Assembly (NCBI RefSeq): GCF_014196625.1
Contig: NZ_JACIDZ010000005.1
Coordinates: forward strand, 213,988-277,987
Length of the DNA stretch: 64,000 bases
Reading direction: 5' to 3'
From: Martelella radicis
GTDB taxonomy: Bacteria > Pseudomonadota > Alphaproteobacteria > Rhizobiales > Rhizobiaceae
Numbering within the stretch: position 1 is the stretch's first letter; every line of letters begins with the position of its first letter. The position numbers and the translations under genes were made by a program. Below, piece by piece: positions 43,908 to 54,559 of this stretch. The notes beneath the pieces are model-generated. The model searched no databases. It saw nothing but the letters and a program-made list of their open reading frames with translations, and was not told the origin of the DNA.

Positions 43908-45389
43908 CTAGCGTGACAATGCGGGTAAGGCCTGCACACCGTGCATCGGCTTGTGAAAGACAGACTGCGTCTCATCGATCGCCTCCGTCCCTGCCATCTT
44001 CCGCGCGAAAACCCGGCCGATGCCAAACAGAACCGGGTTATCGTAGCCGATCTCTTTCATGCCCTCGCCCAGCCCCGCGAGCGTGCCGTGCCAGCGCTTT
44101 TCATCCGCACGGCTGATGTTGGCGGCGATCAGGACCGGGGTTTCGGGCGAGAGTCCCTCCGCAATCAATCGGGCGCTGATCTCGCCCGCGGTGCGGCCGC
44201 CCATGTAGAACATTGTCGTGGTTGTCGGGTCGGCGATGGCGCGCCAGTCGATATCCTCCGGTAACGCGCCCTTTTTCGAATGGCCGGTGATGAAACGCAC
44301 CGACTGGGCGCAATCGCGATGGGTGAGCGAGGTGGTGGTGCCGGCGGCAAGTGCGCTTGCGGCGGTGATGCCGGGGATGACGGAAACCGGGATGCCTGCC
44401 TGCTGAAGCGCCGTTATTTCCTCGCCGGACCGCCCGAACACCGAAGGATCGCCCGATTTCAGCCGCACGACGCGCTTTCCGGCCCGCGCCAGATCGAGCA
44501 TCATCCGGTTGATATCCTCCTGCCGGCAACTCGTCCGCCCGCCGCGTTTTCCCACCAGCATGCGCTTCGCCTCGCGTCGGGCCAGTTCGAGAATTTCCGG
44601 CGAGATCAGGTCGTCGAACAGGATGACATCGGCCGATTGCAGCGCCCGCATGGCCTTCAGCGTCAGGAGCTCGGGATCGCCCGGCCCGGCGCCGACAAGC
44701 GTGACGCTGCCGGTCTGCGGCGCGGTCGCGATCTGTGTCGCCCGCGTCATGAGCCGTTCCGCCGCCTCCTCTTCGGGGCGACCGGCAAAGCTCAGATCGA
44801 CAAAATGCTCCCAGAAGGCCCGGCGCGCGCCGCCCGGCTTCAGCCGCGCGCCAATGGCATCGCGCAGGGAGGCGGCAAGGCCTGCCCATTCGGCAAGCGC
44901 CTTCGGCAGCAGCGTTTCGATCCGCCGCCGGATCGCCTGGCCGAGAACGGGCGCTGCGCCATCGGTGGAAATGCCGACAACGACCGGCGAGCGGTTGACG
45001 ATCGAGCCGAACTGGAAGCTGCAGAAGGCCGGCTTGTCGATGACGTTGAAGGGCACGCCCTCGGCTCTCGCGCGGGCGGCGAAGGCTTCAGCCGCGGCAT
45101 CGTCGTCGCAATCCGCCAGCCCCAGGCTGAGATCGCGCCATTCAGCCACCTGCCAGTTCACGGCTTGAAGGCGAACCCGGCCATCTTCCTGCAGCGCCAG
45201 CAATTCGTCGCAGGCCTTCTCGCCGCCGAGACAGACCGTTACGTCGGCGCCGGCAGCGGCCAGAAGCTCGGCCTTCCAGGCCGCCGCTTCGCTGGCTCCG
45301 GCGACCAGCGCCGGTCGGCCTTTCAGCCGAAAGAACAGCGGCAGGACGGCGAGGTCCTCCATGCGGGCGGGGGCGCTTGCGTCAGCCAT
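43908..45389 (-). CDS. cysG: Siroheme synthase CysG (multifunctional)
   Basis: 493 residues. The N-terminal part (about 1-210) is the precorrin-2 dehydrogenase/sirohydrochlorin ferrochelatase, with an NAD site around LVAGASEAAAWKAELL and NRSPVVVGISTDGAAPVLGQ. The C-terminal part (about 225-475) is uroporphyrinogen-III methyltransferase, with VTLVGAGPGDPELLTLKA, VVRLKSGDPSVFGRSGEE and TTMFYMGG. It makes siroheme, the cofactor of the nitrite reductase encoded just upstream. It is the last gene of the nitrate operon, 12 bases after nirD. Confidence 0.95.
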   Translation of the reverse strand: MADASAPARMEDLAVLPLFFRLKGRPALVAGASEAAAWKAELLAAAGADVTVCLGGEKACDELLALQEDGRVRLQAVNWQVAEWRDLSLGLADCDDDAAAEAFAARARAEGVPFNVIDKPAFCSFQFGSIVNRSPVVVGISTDGAAPVLGQAIRRRIETLLPKALAEWAGLAASLRDAIGARLKPGGARRAFWEHFVDLSFAGRPEEEAAERLMTRATQIATAPQTGSVTLVGAGPGDPELLTLKAMRALQSADVILFDDLISPEILELARREAKRMLVGKRGGRTSCRQEDINRMMLDLARAGKRVVRLKSGDPSVFGRSGEEITALQQAGIPVSVIPGITAASALAAGTTTSLTHRDCAQSVRFITGHSKKGALPEDIDWRAIADPTTTTMFYMGGRTAGEISARLIAEGLSPETPVLIAANISRADEKRWHGTLAGLGEGMKEIGYDNPVLFGIGRVFARKMAGTEAIDETQSVFHKPMHGVQALPALSR

Positions 45390-45401
45390 CGATCCGCCTC
45401 C

Positions 45402-45737
45402 CTATTCGGCCGCGAGTGGCAAAGCGGAGAGCGCGATGAACAGCCGTCCGTCTTCCAACCGCACCGGATAGGTCTGCACTTCACCCTCGTCCGCGCCGAG
45501 CGCCGCGCCGCTTTCCAGGGAAATCACGAAATTGTGGAGCGGGCAGGTGACGGCCCTGCCATGCACCAGGCCTTGCGACAACGGCCCGCCCTTGTGCGGG
45601 CAGCGGTCATCCATGGCAAAGACCTCGTCCTCCGCGGTGCGGAATACCGCGATCCGCCCGAAAGCCGTGTTGATGCAGCGCGCGCCGCGCCGGGGAATGT
45701 CCTGAATATGACCGATGGCGATGAAATCACTGCTCAT
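45402..45737 (-). CDS. nirD: Nitrite reductase small subunit NirD, Rieske type
   Basis: 111-residue Rieske-fold subunit of the NAD(P)H-dependent assimilatory nitrite reductase. Both ligand pairs of a [2Fe-2S] cluster are present: CPHKGGPL and CPLHNF. Some enteric NirD proteins lack them, so this one probably still carries a cluster. GAGGAG precedes the ATG at 45737. It lies 10 bases after nirB and pairs with it. Confidence 0.93.
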   Translation of the reverse strand: MSSDFIAIGHIQDIPRRGARCINTAFGRIAVFRTAEDEVFAMDDRCPHKGGPLSQGLVHGRAVTCPLHNFVISLESGAALGADEGEVQTYPVRLEDGRLFIALSALPLAAE

Positions 45738-45747
45738 GATGGGCTCC

Positions 45748-48195
45748 TCATTCCGCCGGCTCGGGATGTCCGACCACGGCCATCGGCTTGAATTCGTGCT
45801 TGTCCTTGCCGGAGACGCGCTCCGACCACGGGTCGACCTGGGCATATTTCTGGCTTTCGACGAAGCGGTCGAAATAGGCCGTGCGTTTTTCGGCATCGTC
45901 CATGATCTGGGCACGGACTTCGTCATAGCCGATGCGTTTTGCCCATTTGTAGATGCGCTCCAGATAGCGTGCCTGCTCGCGATACATCTGGGTGAGCGCC
46001 ACGATATGCTCCAGCGCCTCGTCCTCGGTCTTCACCATGCCGAGCACCTCGGTGCCCCGGATTTCGAGCCCGGCCGCACCCGCGAAATGGATTTCGAAGC
46101 CACTGTCGACGCAGATCACGCCGATATCCTTGCAGGTTGCCTCGGCGCAGTTGCGCGGACAGCCGGAAACGGCGAGCTTGAGTTTTGCGGGCGTCCACGA
46201 GCCCCACATGAATTTCTCGAGCCTTACGCCAAGCCCGGTCGAATCCTGCGTGCCGAAGCGGCACCAATCACTGCCGACGCAGGTCTTCACCGTGCGCAGC
46301 CCCTTGGCATAGGCCTGGCCGGAGACGAAACCCGCCTTGCCGAGATCGGCCCAGACTGCCGGCAGGTCTTCCTTCTTCACGCCCAGCATGTCGATGCGCT
46401 GGCCGCCGGTGCACTTGACGGTCGGGATCTCGTATTTGTCGACGACATCGGCAATCGCGCGCAACTCCTTCGACGAGGTGACGCCGCCCCACATGCGCGG
46501 CACCACCGAATAGGTGCCGTCCTTCTGGATATTGGCGTGGACGCGCTCGTTGATGAAACGCGACTGATAGTCGTCGGCATATGCGCCGGGCCAGTCGCAG
46601 ACGAGATAGTAGTTGAGCGCCGGCCGGCATTTGGCGCAGCCGCATGAGGTCTTCCATTCAAGCTCCTGCATCACGGCGGGAATGGTCTTCAGCCCCTTGG
46701 CGCGGATCAGACGGCGGACATCGTCATGGCCAAGATCGGTGCAACCGCAGACCGGCTGGACGGCGGCGGGGTTATAGGCGTCACCCAGCGTCAGCGCCAT
46801 CAGCTGTTCGACGAGCCCGGTGCAGGTGCCGCACGACGCCGAGGCTTTCGTGTGGGCGCGGACATCATCGAGCGCGGTCAGGCCCTTGTCCTTGATCGCG
46901 GTTACGATCTTGCCCTTGCAGATGCCGTTGCAGCCGCAGATTTCCGCGTCATCGGGAAGCGCTGCCACGGCGGCAGCCGGATCGGCAGCAGCACCGCCCT
47001 GATAGGCCTGGCCGTAGATCAGCGTCTCGCGCATTTCGGAAACGTCCGTCCCGCGCTTCAGCATGTCGAAATACCAGGCGCCATCGGCGGTGTCGCCATA
47101 AAGCACGGCGCCGATCACGCGGTTATCCTGCAGGATCACGCGCTTGTAGACGCCGCGCGTGGCATCGCGCAGCACCACCTCCTCACGGTCCGGCCCCTCG
47201 GCGAAATCGCCGGCCGAAAACAGCTTGATGCCGGTGACCTTCAGCTTGGTGTTGACATGCGAGCCCCTGTATTCCGCCGCACCGCCGGCAAGCCGGTCGG
47301 CAAGCACGACGGCACTCTCATAAAGCGGCGCGACCAGACCGTAGCAGGTGCCGCGATGCTCGGCGCATTCGCCGAGCGCGAAGATCGAAGGATCGGAGGT
47401 CGCCATGCCGTCATCGACGACGATGCCGCGATTGACCTCAAGCCCGGCATCCTTTGCAAGCCCCGCCGCCGGGCGGATGCCGACCGCCATCACCACCATG
47501 TCGGCGGAGATGATGCGGCCGTCCTCCAGTTCGACGCCCTCGACCCTACCCTCTCCAAGGATCCGTTTGGTATTGGCCTTGGTGATGATCTCGATGCCGC
47601 GATCGTCGAGCGCCTTTTTCAAGAGATAGGCCGCCGCCGGGTCGAGCTGGCGCTCCATGATCGTGTCCATCAGGTGCAGCACGGTGACGCTCATGCCGCG
47701 CTGCTTCAGCCCGTAGGCCGCCTCAAGCCCCAGTAGCCCACCGCCGATGACAACCGCATGGCCCTGCCCCGCGGCAATCTTCAGCATCTTCTCAACATCG
47801 TCGAGGTCGCGATAGGCGAGAACGCCGGGCAGATCATGCCCGGACACCGGGATGATGAAGGGCGAGGACCCGGTGGCGATCACCAGCCGGTCATAGGAGG
47901 CCGTGACACCGTTTTCGGCGGTGACGGTCTTCGCCTCCCGATCGATCTTCGCGACCTTCGCACCGCGATGCAGCGTCACGCCGTTCGCCTCATACCAGTC
48001 ATCGCCATGGATGATGATGTCTTCATAGGTCTTTTCGCCCGAAAGCACCGGCGACAGCATGATGCGGTCGTAATTCACCCGCGGCTCGGCGTTGAAGATG
48101 GTGACATCATAGAGACCGGGGGCGCGCTCGAACAGGTCTTCGAGCATGCGGCCGGGGGCCATGCCGTTTCCGATGATGACGAGTTTCTGGGCCAT
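45748..48195 (-). CDS. nirB: Assimilatory nitrite reductase large subunit NirB
   Basis: 815 residues reducing nitrite to ammonium. Order of domains: FAD/NAD(P)H pyridine-nucleotide oxidoreductase (about 1-400, VIIGNGMAPGRM and VVIGGGLLGLEAAYGL), two BFD-like [2Fe-2S] segments (CGCNGICKGKIV and CGCTDLGHDDVRRLI, about 420-520), then the nitrite/sulfite reductase half with siroheme-4Fe4S cysteines in SDWCRFG and SGCPRNCAEATC. Cytosolic. It starts 5 bases after the transporter ATPase gene and is followed by nirD and cysG. Confidence 0.96.
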   Translation of the reverse strand: MAQKLVIIGNGMAPGRMLEDLFERAPGLYDVTIFNAEPRVNYDRIMLSPVLSGEKTYEDIIIHGDDWYEANGVTLHRGAKVAKIDREAKTVTAENGVTASYDRLVIATGSSPFIIPVSGHDLPGVLAYRDLDDVEKMLKIAAGQGHAVVIGGGLLGLEAAYGLKQRGMSVTVLHLMDTIMERQLDPAAAYLLKKALDDRGIEIITKANTKRILGEGRVEGVELEDGRIISADMVVMAVGIRPAAGLAKDAGLEVNRGIVVDDGMATSDPSIFALGECAEHRGTCYGLVAPLYESAVVLADRLAGGAAEYRGSHVNTKLKVTGIKLFSAGDFAEGPDREEVVLRDATRGVYKRVILQDNRVIGAVLYGDTADGAWYFDMLKRGTDVSEMRETLIYGQAYQGGAAADPAAAVAALPDDAEICGCNGICKGKIVTAIKDKGLTALDDVRAHTKASASCGTCTGLVEQLMALTLGDAYNPAAVQPVCGCTDLGHDDVRRLIRAKGLKTIPAVMQELEWKTSCGCAKCRPALNYYLVCDWPGAYADDYQSRFINERVHANIQKDGTYSVVPRMWGGVTSSKELRAIADVVDKYEIPTVKCTGGQRIDMLGVKKEDLPAVWADLGKAGFVSGQAYAKGLRTVKTCVGSDWCRFGTQDSTGLGVRLEKFMWGSWTPAKLKLAVSGCPRNCAEATCKDIGVICVDSGFEIHFAGAAGLEIRGTEVLGMVKTEDEALEHIVALTQMYREQARYLERIYKWAKRIGYDEVRAQIMDDAEKRTAYFDRFVESQKYAQVDPWSERVSGKDKHEFKPMAVVGHPEPAE

Positions 48196-48200
48196 GATTT

Positions 48201-49967
48201 CTACTCCGCTGCGACGCGTTTGTTGCAGGTCTGCCGGCTGATGCGCTGATCGCGCTTCTGCCTGATGGCGGCGAGCTGTTCCTCGGCGGGCGAGGCGCCG
48301 CCTTCATAAGCTTCGAGAAACTCCAGCAATTCCTCGCGGTAGGCGTAATAATCCGGGTGGTCGAGCAGCGCTTTTCGCGAACGGGGGCGCGGCAGGTCGA
48401 CCTCCATGATGTTGCCGATGCGGGCATTCGGCCCGTTCGACATCATCACCACCCGGTCGGCCAGGAGAATGGCCTCGTCGACGTCATGGGTGACGCAGAT
48501 GGCCGTGACCTTGGTGCGCGACCAGACCTCCATCAGCACCTCCTGCAGCTCCCAGCGCGTCAGGCTGTCGAGCATGCCGAAGGGTTCGTCGAGCAGGAGA
48601 AGCTTCGGCGACAGCGCGAAGGCGCGGGCAATGCCGACGCGCTGGCGCATGCCGTTCGACATGTCGGCCGCCGGCCGGTGCATGGCATCGCCAAGGCCGA
48701 CGCGCTCGAGATAGTATTCGACGATATCGCGGCGTTCGGCGGGGCTTGCCTTCGGATAGACCCGGTCAACGCCGAGCGCGACATTCTCGCGCGCCGTCAG
48801 CCATGGCATCAGCGAGGGGGCCTGAAACACCACGGCGCGGTCCGGCCCTGCGCCGGAAATCTCGCGACCGTCGAGAATGATGCCGCCCGCATTGATCGGG
48901 TTCAGCCCCGCCGCCATGGAGAGCACCGTCGATTTGCCGCAGCCGGAGTGGCCGATCACGGAAATGAACTCGCCCTTCTTCATCTTCAGGTCGAAGCCGT
49001 CGACGACGGTCAGCGGGCCCTTCGGCGTCGGATAGATCTTGGTGACGTTGGAAAATTCGACATAGCCGCTTTCGATGGCCGACTGGGCCTTTTCGCGATA
49101 GGCGGCCGGCAGAGGCTTCGAGGTCGACCTGATGGAAATCGGGACGACATTGGGAAGCGCTTCGACACGGCTCGTTTCCGGTTTGGCGCTGACGCCGACA
49201 TCCATCAGATATTCGGTGATCGACGCGCGCAGGCGGATGAAATCGGGGTCGGAATTCATCGCCGCACGCTCGCGCGGACGAGCGATATTCACATCGAAGG
49301 ACGGGCCGAAGGTGGCGTTGGGACCGGGAGTCAGCGGCACGATCCGATCCGCCAGCAGAATGGCCTCGTCGACATCATTGGTGACGAGGATGATGGTCTT
49401 CTTCTCTTTCTGCGAGATATCGGCAAGCTCGTCCTGCAGCTTGGCGCGGGTCAGCGCATCGAGCGCCGACAGCGGCTCGTCGAGCAGCAGCACGTCCGGC
49501 TGCATGGCAAGCGCACGGGCGACCGAGACGCGCTGGCGCATGCCGCCCGACAGTTCCGACGGTTTGCGGTCGCGGGCATGTTTCAGGCCAACCATCGCCA
49601 CATACCAGTCGACGAGCGCGGCCCGTTCCTTTGCCAATTTTCCCTGATGCACCGCGTCGACGGCAAGCCGCACATTGGCCTCCACCGAAAGCCAGGGCAT
49701 CAGCGCATAGTTCTGGAACACGATGCCGCGCTTCGGCGAAGGGCCTTCGACCGGTGCGCCACGAAACAGGATTTCGCCGCTGTCCGGCCTTTCGAGACCG
49801 GCGAGCATCGACATCAGCGTCGTCTTGCCGGCGCCGGAAAAGCCGAGGATAGCGATGAATTCGCCTTCCTGTACATCGAGCGAGATATCGGAGAGCACCG
49901 GGTTACGCTTGACGCCTTCGCCAAAGCCTTTTTCGACGTTTCTGAGCTGAAGAATGGGTTTCATCAT
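48201..49967 (-). CDS. Nitrate ABC transporter, tandem ATP-binding protein
   Basis: 588 residues with two ABC domains of the NrtD/TauB type. The first (about 1-240) has Walker A GFSGAGKT, signature [10 protein letters not shown] and DEPLSALD. The second (about 305-545) has [18 protein letters not shown] and DEPFGMLD. A linker of about 60 residues joins them. In cyanobacteria the two ATPases are separate, and one carries a binding-protein-like domain; here they are fused without it, as in many rhizobia. It powers NrtB and lies 7 bases downstream of nrtB. Confidence 0.92.
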   Translation of the reverse strand: MMKPILQLRNVEKGFGEGVKRNPVLSDISLDVQEGEFIAILGFSGAGKTTLMSMLAGLERPDSGEILFRGAPVEGPSPKRGIVFQNYALMPWLSVEANVRLAVDAVHQGKLAKERAALVDWYVAMVGLKHARDRKPSELSGGMRQRVSVARALAMQPDVLLLDEPLSALDALTRAKLQDELADISQKEKKTIILVTNDVDEAILLADRIVPLTPGPNATFGPSFDVNIARPRERAAMNSDPDFIRLRASITEYLMDVGVSAKPETSRVEALPNVVPISIRSTSKPLPAAYREKAQSAIESGYVEFSNVTKIYPTPKGPLTVVDGFDLKMKKGEFISVIGHSGCGKSTVLSMAAGLNPINAGGIILDGREISGAGPDRAVVFQAPSLMPWLTARENVALGVDRVYPKASPAERRDIVEYYLERVGLGDAMHRPAADMSNGMRQRVGIARAFALSPKLLLLDEPFGMLDSLTRWELQEVLMEVWSRTKVTAICVTHDVDEAILLADRVVMMSNGPNARIGNIMEVDLPRPRSRKALLDHPDYYAYREELLEFLEAYEGGASPAEEQLAAIRQKRDQRISRQTCNKRVAAE

Positions 49968-49974
49968 GCCCTCC

Positions 49975-51051
49975 TTACCGGTTCGCCGAATAGGTGAAGG
50001 CGGTCTGCAGCGCGAACATCACCCGGTCGAGGAAGAAGCCGATCAGGCCGATGGTGATCACCGCAACCATGATGCGGGCGAGCGAATCCGAGGAACCGTT
50101 CTGGAACTCGTCCCAGACGAACTTGCCGAGGCCGGGGTTCTGCGCCAGCATTTCCGCGGCAATCAGCACCATCCAGCCCACGCCGAGAGAAAGCCGCATA
50201 CCGGTGAAGATCAGCGGCAGCGAGGACGGCAGCACCAGCTTGCGGATCGTCGTCCAGGTGGAAAGCTGCAAGACCTTGCCGACATTGACGAGATCGCGAT
50301 CGATCGAGGCGACGCCGAGGGCCGTGTTGATGATCGTCGGCCAGATGGAACAGAGCGTCACCGTAACGGCGGAAATCACCATGGATTTCGGCAGGAGGTC
50401 GCTCGGGTTCTGGTAAAGGGCTGCCACCACCATAGTCACGATCGGCAGCCAGGCGAGCGGCGAGACCGGCTTGAACAGTTGGATCAGCGGATTGATCGCA
50501 CCCTCGAAGGTCTTCGACAACCCGCAGGCGATGCCGACCGGAACGGCGATCGCCGTGCCGATGAAGAAGCCGAGCGCAACCGTCATCAGCGAGGTCCAGA
50601 TCTGGTCGAAATAGGTCGGCTTGCCGGTATAGGGCCGAACCTTGACGCGGTCGGCATAGCCCTCGGCAATCAGCATCTGGTTGCGCTCGTCCTGGCGGGC
50701 GTAGAATTCCTCGGCCTTCTGCCGCTCGGCGAAATGATCGTCCGTCAGCACCTCGGCCTGATGGAACACCGCCGCCGGGCCGGGGATGGCGCCGAGCGAG
50801 GTCTCGACCTTCGGCGCGAAATAGGCCCAGGCCGCGAGGAAGGCGAGGATACCGACAAGCGGAACCAGCAGCATCTGCTTCAGATCCGCCCATTGCTCCG
50901 AGGGCGTGTCGCCGGCGGCAAGCTTCAGCAGCGGCACCACGAAGCCGAGGCCGAAGGGGCCGAGCACCTTGCCGGCCCGGTTGATCCGGGCGATGCGCCG
51001 TTCACGCCGCACCGCAATCTCGGGATCGATCATGTCTGTCGCGATCGTCAT
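49975..51051 (-). CDS. nrtB: Nitrate ABC transporter permease NrtB
   Basis: 358 residues with a cytosolic N-terminal tail, a first helix at [19 protein letters not shown] and a five-to-six-helix BPD domain whose coupling region includes [29 protein letters not shown] periplasmic insertion of about 80 residues follows the first helix. It transports nitrate, and probably nitrite, delivered by NrtA. It starts 33 bases after nrtA. Confidence 0.93.
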   Translation of the reverse strand: MTIATDMIDPEIAVRRERRIARINRAGKVLGPFGLGFVVPLLKLAAGDTPSEQWADLKQMLLVPLVGILAFLAAWAYFAPKVETSLGAIPGPAAVFHQAEVLTDDHFAERQKAEEFYARQDERNQMLIAEGYADRVKVRPYTGKPTYFDQIWTSLMTVALGFFIGTAIAVPVGIACGLSKTFEGAINPLIQLFKPVSPLAWLPIVTMVVAALYQNPSDLLPKSMVISAVTVTLCSIWPTIINTALGVASIDRDLVNVGKVLQLSTWTTIRKLVLPSSLPLIFTGMRLSLGVGWMVLIAAEMLAQNPGLGKFVWDEFQNGSSDSLARIMVAVITIGLIGFFLDRVMFALQTAFTYSANR

Positions 51052-51084
51052 GATGTCTCTGCTTTCCCTTGGTTTCAGCGGTGC

Positions 51085-52458
51085 TCAGCGGCCGGCGATC
51101 TTGTTGCCGTCGACGATCTCGTCGCCCTTCAGGCCGATCGGGAAGCTGTCGAGATAGGCGTTCGGATGGCGACCGTCATAGGTCACGCCGTCGATGAACT
51201 CGTTTGTCGCGGGCTTGTAGCCGTCGGTATCGAAGGGGAAGTCGGCCTCCGTGGCATGGCCCTCATCGACCAGCTGGCGGGCCGCTTCCAGATAGAGTTC
51301 CGGCAGATAGACCGAGCGGGCGACCTCGTCATACCAGCCGTCTTCCCTGGGCTCGGCGATCTGGCCCCAGCGGCGCATCTGGGTCAGATACCAGACGGCG
51401 TCGGAATAATAGGGATAGGTGGCATAGTGGCGGAAGAAGACGTTGAAGTCTGCGGCCGGACGCTTGTCGCCCTTCTCATACTCGAACGTGCCGGTCATCG
51501 AATTGGCGATCACCTCGGCATCCGCGCCGACATATTCCGGCCGCGACAGGATCTCGACCGCTTCCTCGCGATTGGCGTTGTTGTCTTCATCGAGCCACAT
51601 GGCGGCGCGGATCAGCGCCTTGGTGAGACCCAGCGTCGTCTGCGGATATTTTTGCGTGAATTCCTCCGTCAGGCCGAAGACCTTTTCCGGATTGTTCTTC
51701 CAGATGTCGTAATCGGTGACGACCGGCACGCCGATGCCCTTGAACACGGCCGCCTGGTTCCACGGCTCGCCGACGCAGTAGCCATCGATGGTTCCCGCTT
51801 CCATCGTCGCCGGCATCTGCGGCGGCGGGGTGACGGAGAGCAACGCATCGGCCTGGATCTGGCCGGAAATATCGCCCGGCGAGTAATAGCCCGGATTGAT
51901 GCCGCCGGCCGCCAGCCAGTAGCGCAGTTCGTAATTATGGGTGGAGACGGGGAAGACCATGCCCATCTTGAACGGCTTGCCCTCGGCCTTGTAGGCCTCG
52001 ACCAACGGCTTCAGCGCATCGGCGCTGATCGGGTGCTCCGGCTTGCCATCGGGGCCAGCAGGAATGTTTTCCTTCATCTGATCCCAGACCGCATTGGAGA
52101 CCGTGATCGCATTGCCGTTGAGGTCCATCGAGAACGGCGTGACGATATGCGCCTCGGTGCCATAGCCGATGGTTGCCGCCAGCGGCTGGCCGGCCAGCAT
52201 ATGCGCGCCGTCGAGCTCCCCGGTGATCACCCGGTCGAGCAGCACCTTCCAGTTCGCCTGTGCCTCCAGCGTCACGTAGAGGCCCTCGTCCTCGAAGAAG
52301 TGCATCTCCTTGGCGATTGCCAGCGGCGCCATGTCCGTCAGCTTGATGAAGCCGATGGTCAGTTCGTCCTTTTCCGGAAACAGCATCTCGGCATGGGCAT
52401 TCGCGCCCGCAAACGCGACGGAACAGAGCATGGTGGCAGAGCAAAGGAAATGGCGCAT
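51085..52458 (-). CDS. nrtA: Nitrate ABC transporter substrate-binding protein NrtA
   Basis: 457 residues. A signal peptide ([23 protein letters not shown]) precedes a mature start resembling NrtA/CmpA ([19 protein letters not shown]). Ligand-pocket and family motifs include [32 protein letters not shown] and [14 protein letters not shown]. NasS shares several of them, which shows common ancestry. Its leader contains a NasT-type attenuator, so synthesis should be induced by nitrate. GGAGG lies 6 bases before the ATG. Confidence 0.95.
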   Translation of the reverse strand: MRHFLCSATMLCSVAFAGANAHAEMLFPEKDELTIGFIKLTDMAPLAIAKEMHFFEDEGLYVTLEAQANWKVLLDRVITGELDGAHMLAGQPLAATIGYGTEAHIVTPFSMDLNGNAITVSNAVWDQMKENIPAGPDGKPEHPISADALKPLVEAYKAEGKPFKMGMVFPVSTHNYELRYWLAAGGINPGYYSPGDISGQIQADALLSVTPPPQMPATMEAGTIDGYCVGEPWNQAAVFKGIGVPVVTDYDIWKNNPEKVFGLTEEFTQKYPQTTLGLTKALIRAAMWLDEDNNANREEAVEILSRPEYVGADAEVIANSMTGTFEYEKGDKRPAADFNVFFRHYATYPYYSDAVWYLTQMRRWGQIAEPREDGWYDEVARSVYLPELYLEAARQLVDEGHATEADFPFDTDGYKPATNEFIDGVTYDGRHPNAYLDSFPIGLKGDEIVDGNKIAGR

Positions 52459-52495
52459 GGCGTCCTCCAGATGGGTCGGGAATGTCGGAAAAACG

Positions 52496-52576
52496 AAAAA
52501 AGCCGCCTAACGGTCCTCGGGCCAGTTCTGGCTCGAATGCGTTGGCGGCGTTGCCTGACACCCTCCATTGGGCGTC
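52496..52576 (-). promoter_or_regulatory. NasT-responsive attenuator in the nrtA leader
   Basis: Read on the minus strand, the leader first forms P1, GACGCCC-AATGGA-GGGTGTC (52576-52557), a seven-pair stem with a hexaloop having A at position 1 and G at position 4. One base later comes P2, GGC-AACGCC-GCC (52555-52544), also with A1 and G4. The 3' side of P2 is part of the 5' arm of a terminator: GCCGCCAACG (52549-52540) pairs with GTTAGGCGGC (52511-52502), followed by six T. This is the layout known for ANTAR antitermination: NasT bound to P1/P2 prevents the terminator. Confidence 0.82.
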
Positions 52577-52665
52577 GCTTTCTTGAGACTTATGGAAACA
52601 CAGAACGCTCTTTCACACAAGCGGCGCTGCCAGTTTTTTGCATAAAAAATATCTGAATCTCAATA

Positions 52666-52680
52666 CTGCACAAAATGCAG
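52666..52680. promoter_or_regulatory. Palindrome CTGCA-N5-TGCAG upstream of the nrtA leader
   Basis: CTGCA (52666-52670) and TGCAG (52676-52680) form an inverted repeat about 90 bases before P1 of the leader. The TGCA-N5-TGCA spacing resembles an NtrC half-site pair. No convincing sigma-54 promoter was found with it, so the role is uncertain. Confidence 0.35.
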
Positions 52681-52715
52681 GCAGATGCATCAATCAATTG
52701 CAGTGCAACACCGAC

Positions 52716-53942
52716 TCAAAGGCCGGATTTCTGCTGTGCAATATAAGCGCCCACCTGATCGGGATCGAAAGTCCGCCCATCAAAAAAGCCATCCGGACCG
52801 AGGATCAGTCCGCCGGCGCTAGCCCCCACGGGCGTCGGCACCTTGAGCGCGCCTTCCACCTTCAGGCTGGCCCCCGGCAGCGGTGTATGCAGCGGCTGCA
52901 ACGCCTTGCGATAAATGTCCGGCCGATAGCTCATTTTCGCGATCTCGGCATTTTCGGCGGAATGATCGCAAAGCCCCCAGCGCACGAGTTGGCTGTAGAA
53001 CCAGAGCGCGTGGCTCTGCCAGGGAAAGGTCGCGGCCTTGGCGGAGGTCAGGAAGAAATCCTCGACCGCGCGGTCCGCCGTTTCGCTGATCGCGACCGTG
53101 CCGGAAAGCAGCGGCTGCAGCACCGTGGAATCGACATTGAGGTGATGCGGTTCGGAGAGGATTGCGGCCAGTTCGCCATGGTTCTCAGGTCTGGCCGACC
53201 ATTCCGACGCCCGGTAGAGGCTGCGCAGCAGCGCCGCCACGGTCTCTTCGTTTTCGGCGACAAACTCGGCCGGCAGCGCCAGCACCTTTTCCGGGCTGGA
53301 GCGCCAGATCTTCGCCTTGACGGTGACGATCCGCGCCGCGCCGCGCCGCGCCGCGATCGTGTTCCACGGCTCGCCGGCGCAATAGCCATCGATCCGCCCG
53401 GCCTCGATCGCGTCCGGCATGAAGGGCGGCGGCAGCACCACGATTTCGATATCGCGGTCGGGATCGATGCCATTGGCTGCGAGCCAGTAGCGCAGTTCGA
53501 GATTGTGCCCGGAGAACACGTAGACAACGCCGAAGCGCAGCGGCGGCAGACCCTGTGTCTTTCTGGCCGCAATCGCCCGCTTCAGCGCGGCGCCCGCCCT
53601 GGCGGGATCGAGGTCGCTTTCATCGCCCTCCGCCTCCATCGCCGCGCCAAGGGCCGCCGACACCGTCACCGCATTGCCGCCGAGCCCGAGCGCGATCGGC
53701 GCCACAAGTTTAGGCGACAGCGGAAACAGGCCGAGATTGGCGGCGATCGGCATCGGCGCCAGCACATGGGCGGCCTGCAGGCTGCCGACGGCCAGCCGAT
53801 CGCGGATCGCGCTCCACGAGGTTTCGCGCGTCAGGCGGACATCCAGCCCCTCCTCGACGAAAAACCCTTTCGCCTCGGCCGCCAGAACGATGGCGCTGTC
53901 GAGAAGCGGCACAAATCCGATTGAAAGGTCCTGCATCTTCAT
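52716..53942 (-). CDS. nasS: Nitrate/nitrite sensor NasS
   Basis: 408-residue cytosolic homologue of NrtA without a signal peptide: it begins directly with LSIGFVPLLDSAIVLAAEAKGFF. It keeps the family pocket motifs [15 protein letters not shown] and GRIDGYCAGEPWN. NasS holds NasT inactive and releases it when nitrate or nitrite binds. The ATG at 53942 overlaps the nasT stop (ATGA); a second ATG 6 bases later is better spaced from GGAG and may be used. Its stop is followed by the nrtA promoter and leader. Confidence 0.93.
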   Translation of the reverse strand: MKMQDLSIGFVPLLDSAIVLAAEAKGFFVEEGLDVRLTRETSWSAIRDRLAVGSLQAAHVLAPMPIAANLGLFPLSPKLVAPIALGLGGNAVTVSAALGAAMEAEGDESDLDPARAGAALKRAIAARKTQGLPPLRFGVVYVFSGHNLELRYWLAANGIDPDRDIEIVVLPPPFMPDAIEAGRIDGYCAGEPWNTIAARRGAARIVTVKAKIWRSSPEKVLALPAEFVAENEETVAALLRSLYRASEWSARPENHGELAAILSEPHHLNVDSTVLQPLLSGTVAISETADRAVEDFFLTSAKAATFPWQSHALWFYSQLVRWGLCDHSAENAEIAKMSYRPDIYRKALQPLHTPLPGASLKVEGALKVPTPVGASAGGLILGPDGFFDGRTFDPDQVGAYIAQQKSGL

Positions 53943-54529
53943 CTCTCCAGCATCTCGAACGTCATGATCAGGCTCTGCGCCACATCGACAATCTTGCGGT
54001 TCTGATCCATCGCCGTGCGCCGCAGCAGCGCATAGGCCTTTTCCTCATCCATGCCGCGCGATTTCATCAGCAACGCCTTGGCGCGGTCGACCGCCTTGCG
54101 GTTTTCGAGCTGGCTCTTCGCCGCCTCCAGCTCCTGCGCCATGCGCGAAAACGCGTTGAAACGGGAAATCGCCATATCGAGGATCGGCTTCACCCGCTCC
54201 TGCTTCAGCCCGTCGACGACGTAAGCCGAAACCCCGGCCTCGACGGCCGCGTGGATCATGTCGGCATCGGACCGGTCGACGAACATGGCGATCGGCTTCT
54301 TCACCGATCGCGACAGAAGGAACAGGCTTTCCAGCATATCGCGGTTGGGGTTTTCGATGTCGATCACGATCACGTCCGGCGCCTGACGCTCGATGATGCG
54401 GGCGACGCCGACGAGTTCCTCCACGACGGTGACGTTCCGGTGGCCGGCCTTGAGCAGGCCCTCCTTGATGATGGCTGCGCGGATCGCGTTTTCATCGATG
54501 ACCAGGATCGCCAGATCGCTGTTATTCAT
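53939..54529 (-). CDS. nasT: NasT, ANTAR-domain antitermination regulator
   Basis: 196 residues. The N-terminal receiver-like domain (about 1-120) has the phosphoacceptor-position Asp in VIVIDIENP. The C-terminal ANTAR domain (about 130-192) shows the three-helix pattern with conserved residues in KAVDRAKALLMKSRGM and EKAYALLRRTAMDQNRKIVDVAQS. ANTAR proteins bind paired hexaloop hairpins in leader RNA; such leaders precede both nasA and nrtA here. It starts 30 bases after nasA and is coupled to nasS. Confidence 0.94.
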   Translation of the reverse strand: MNNSDLAILVIDENAIRAAIIKEGLLKAGHRNVTVVEELVGVARIIERQAPDVIVIDIENPNRDMLESLFLLSRSVKKPIAMFVDRSDADMIHAAVEAGVSAYVVDGLKQERVKPILDMAISRFNAFSRMAQELEAAKSQLENRKAVDRAKALLMKSRGMDEEKAYALLRRTAMDQNRKIVDVAQSLIMTFEMLER

Positions 54530-54559
54530 GAGCAGGCCAGAACCTTCCGCATCAAACGT

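Noticed and set aside
52616..52640. Sigma-54 promoter upstream of nrtA
   Set aside because: The minus strand has TGGCAGCGCCGCTTGT, but the spacing between the GG and the downstream element is one base too long and the GC is absent.
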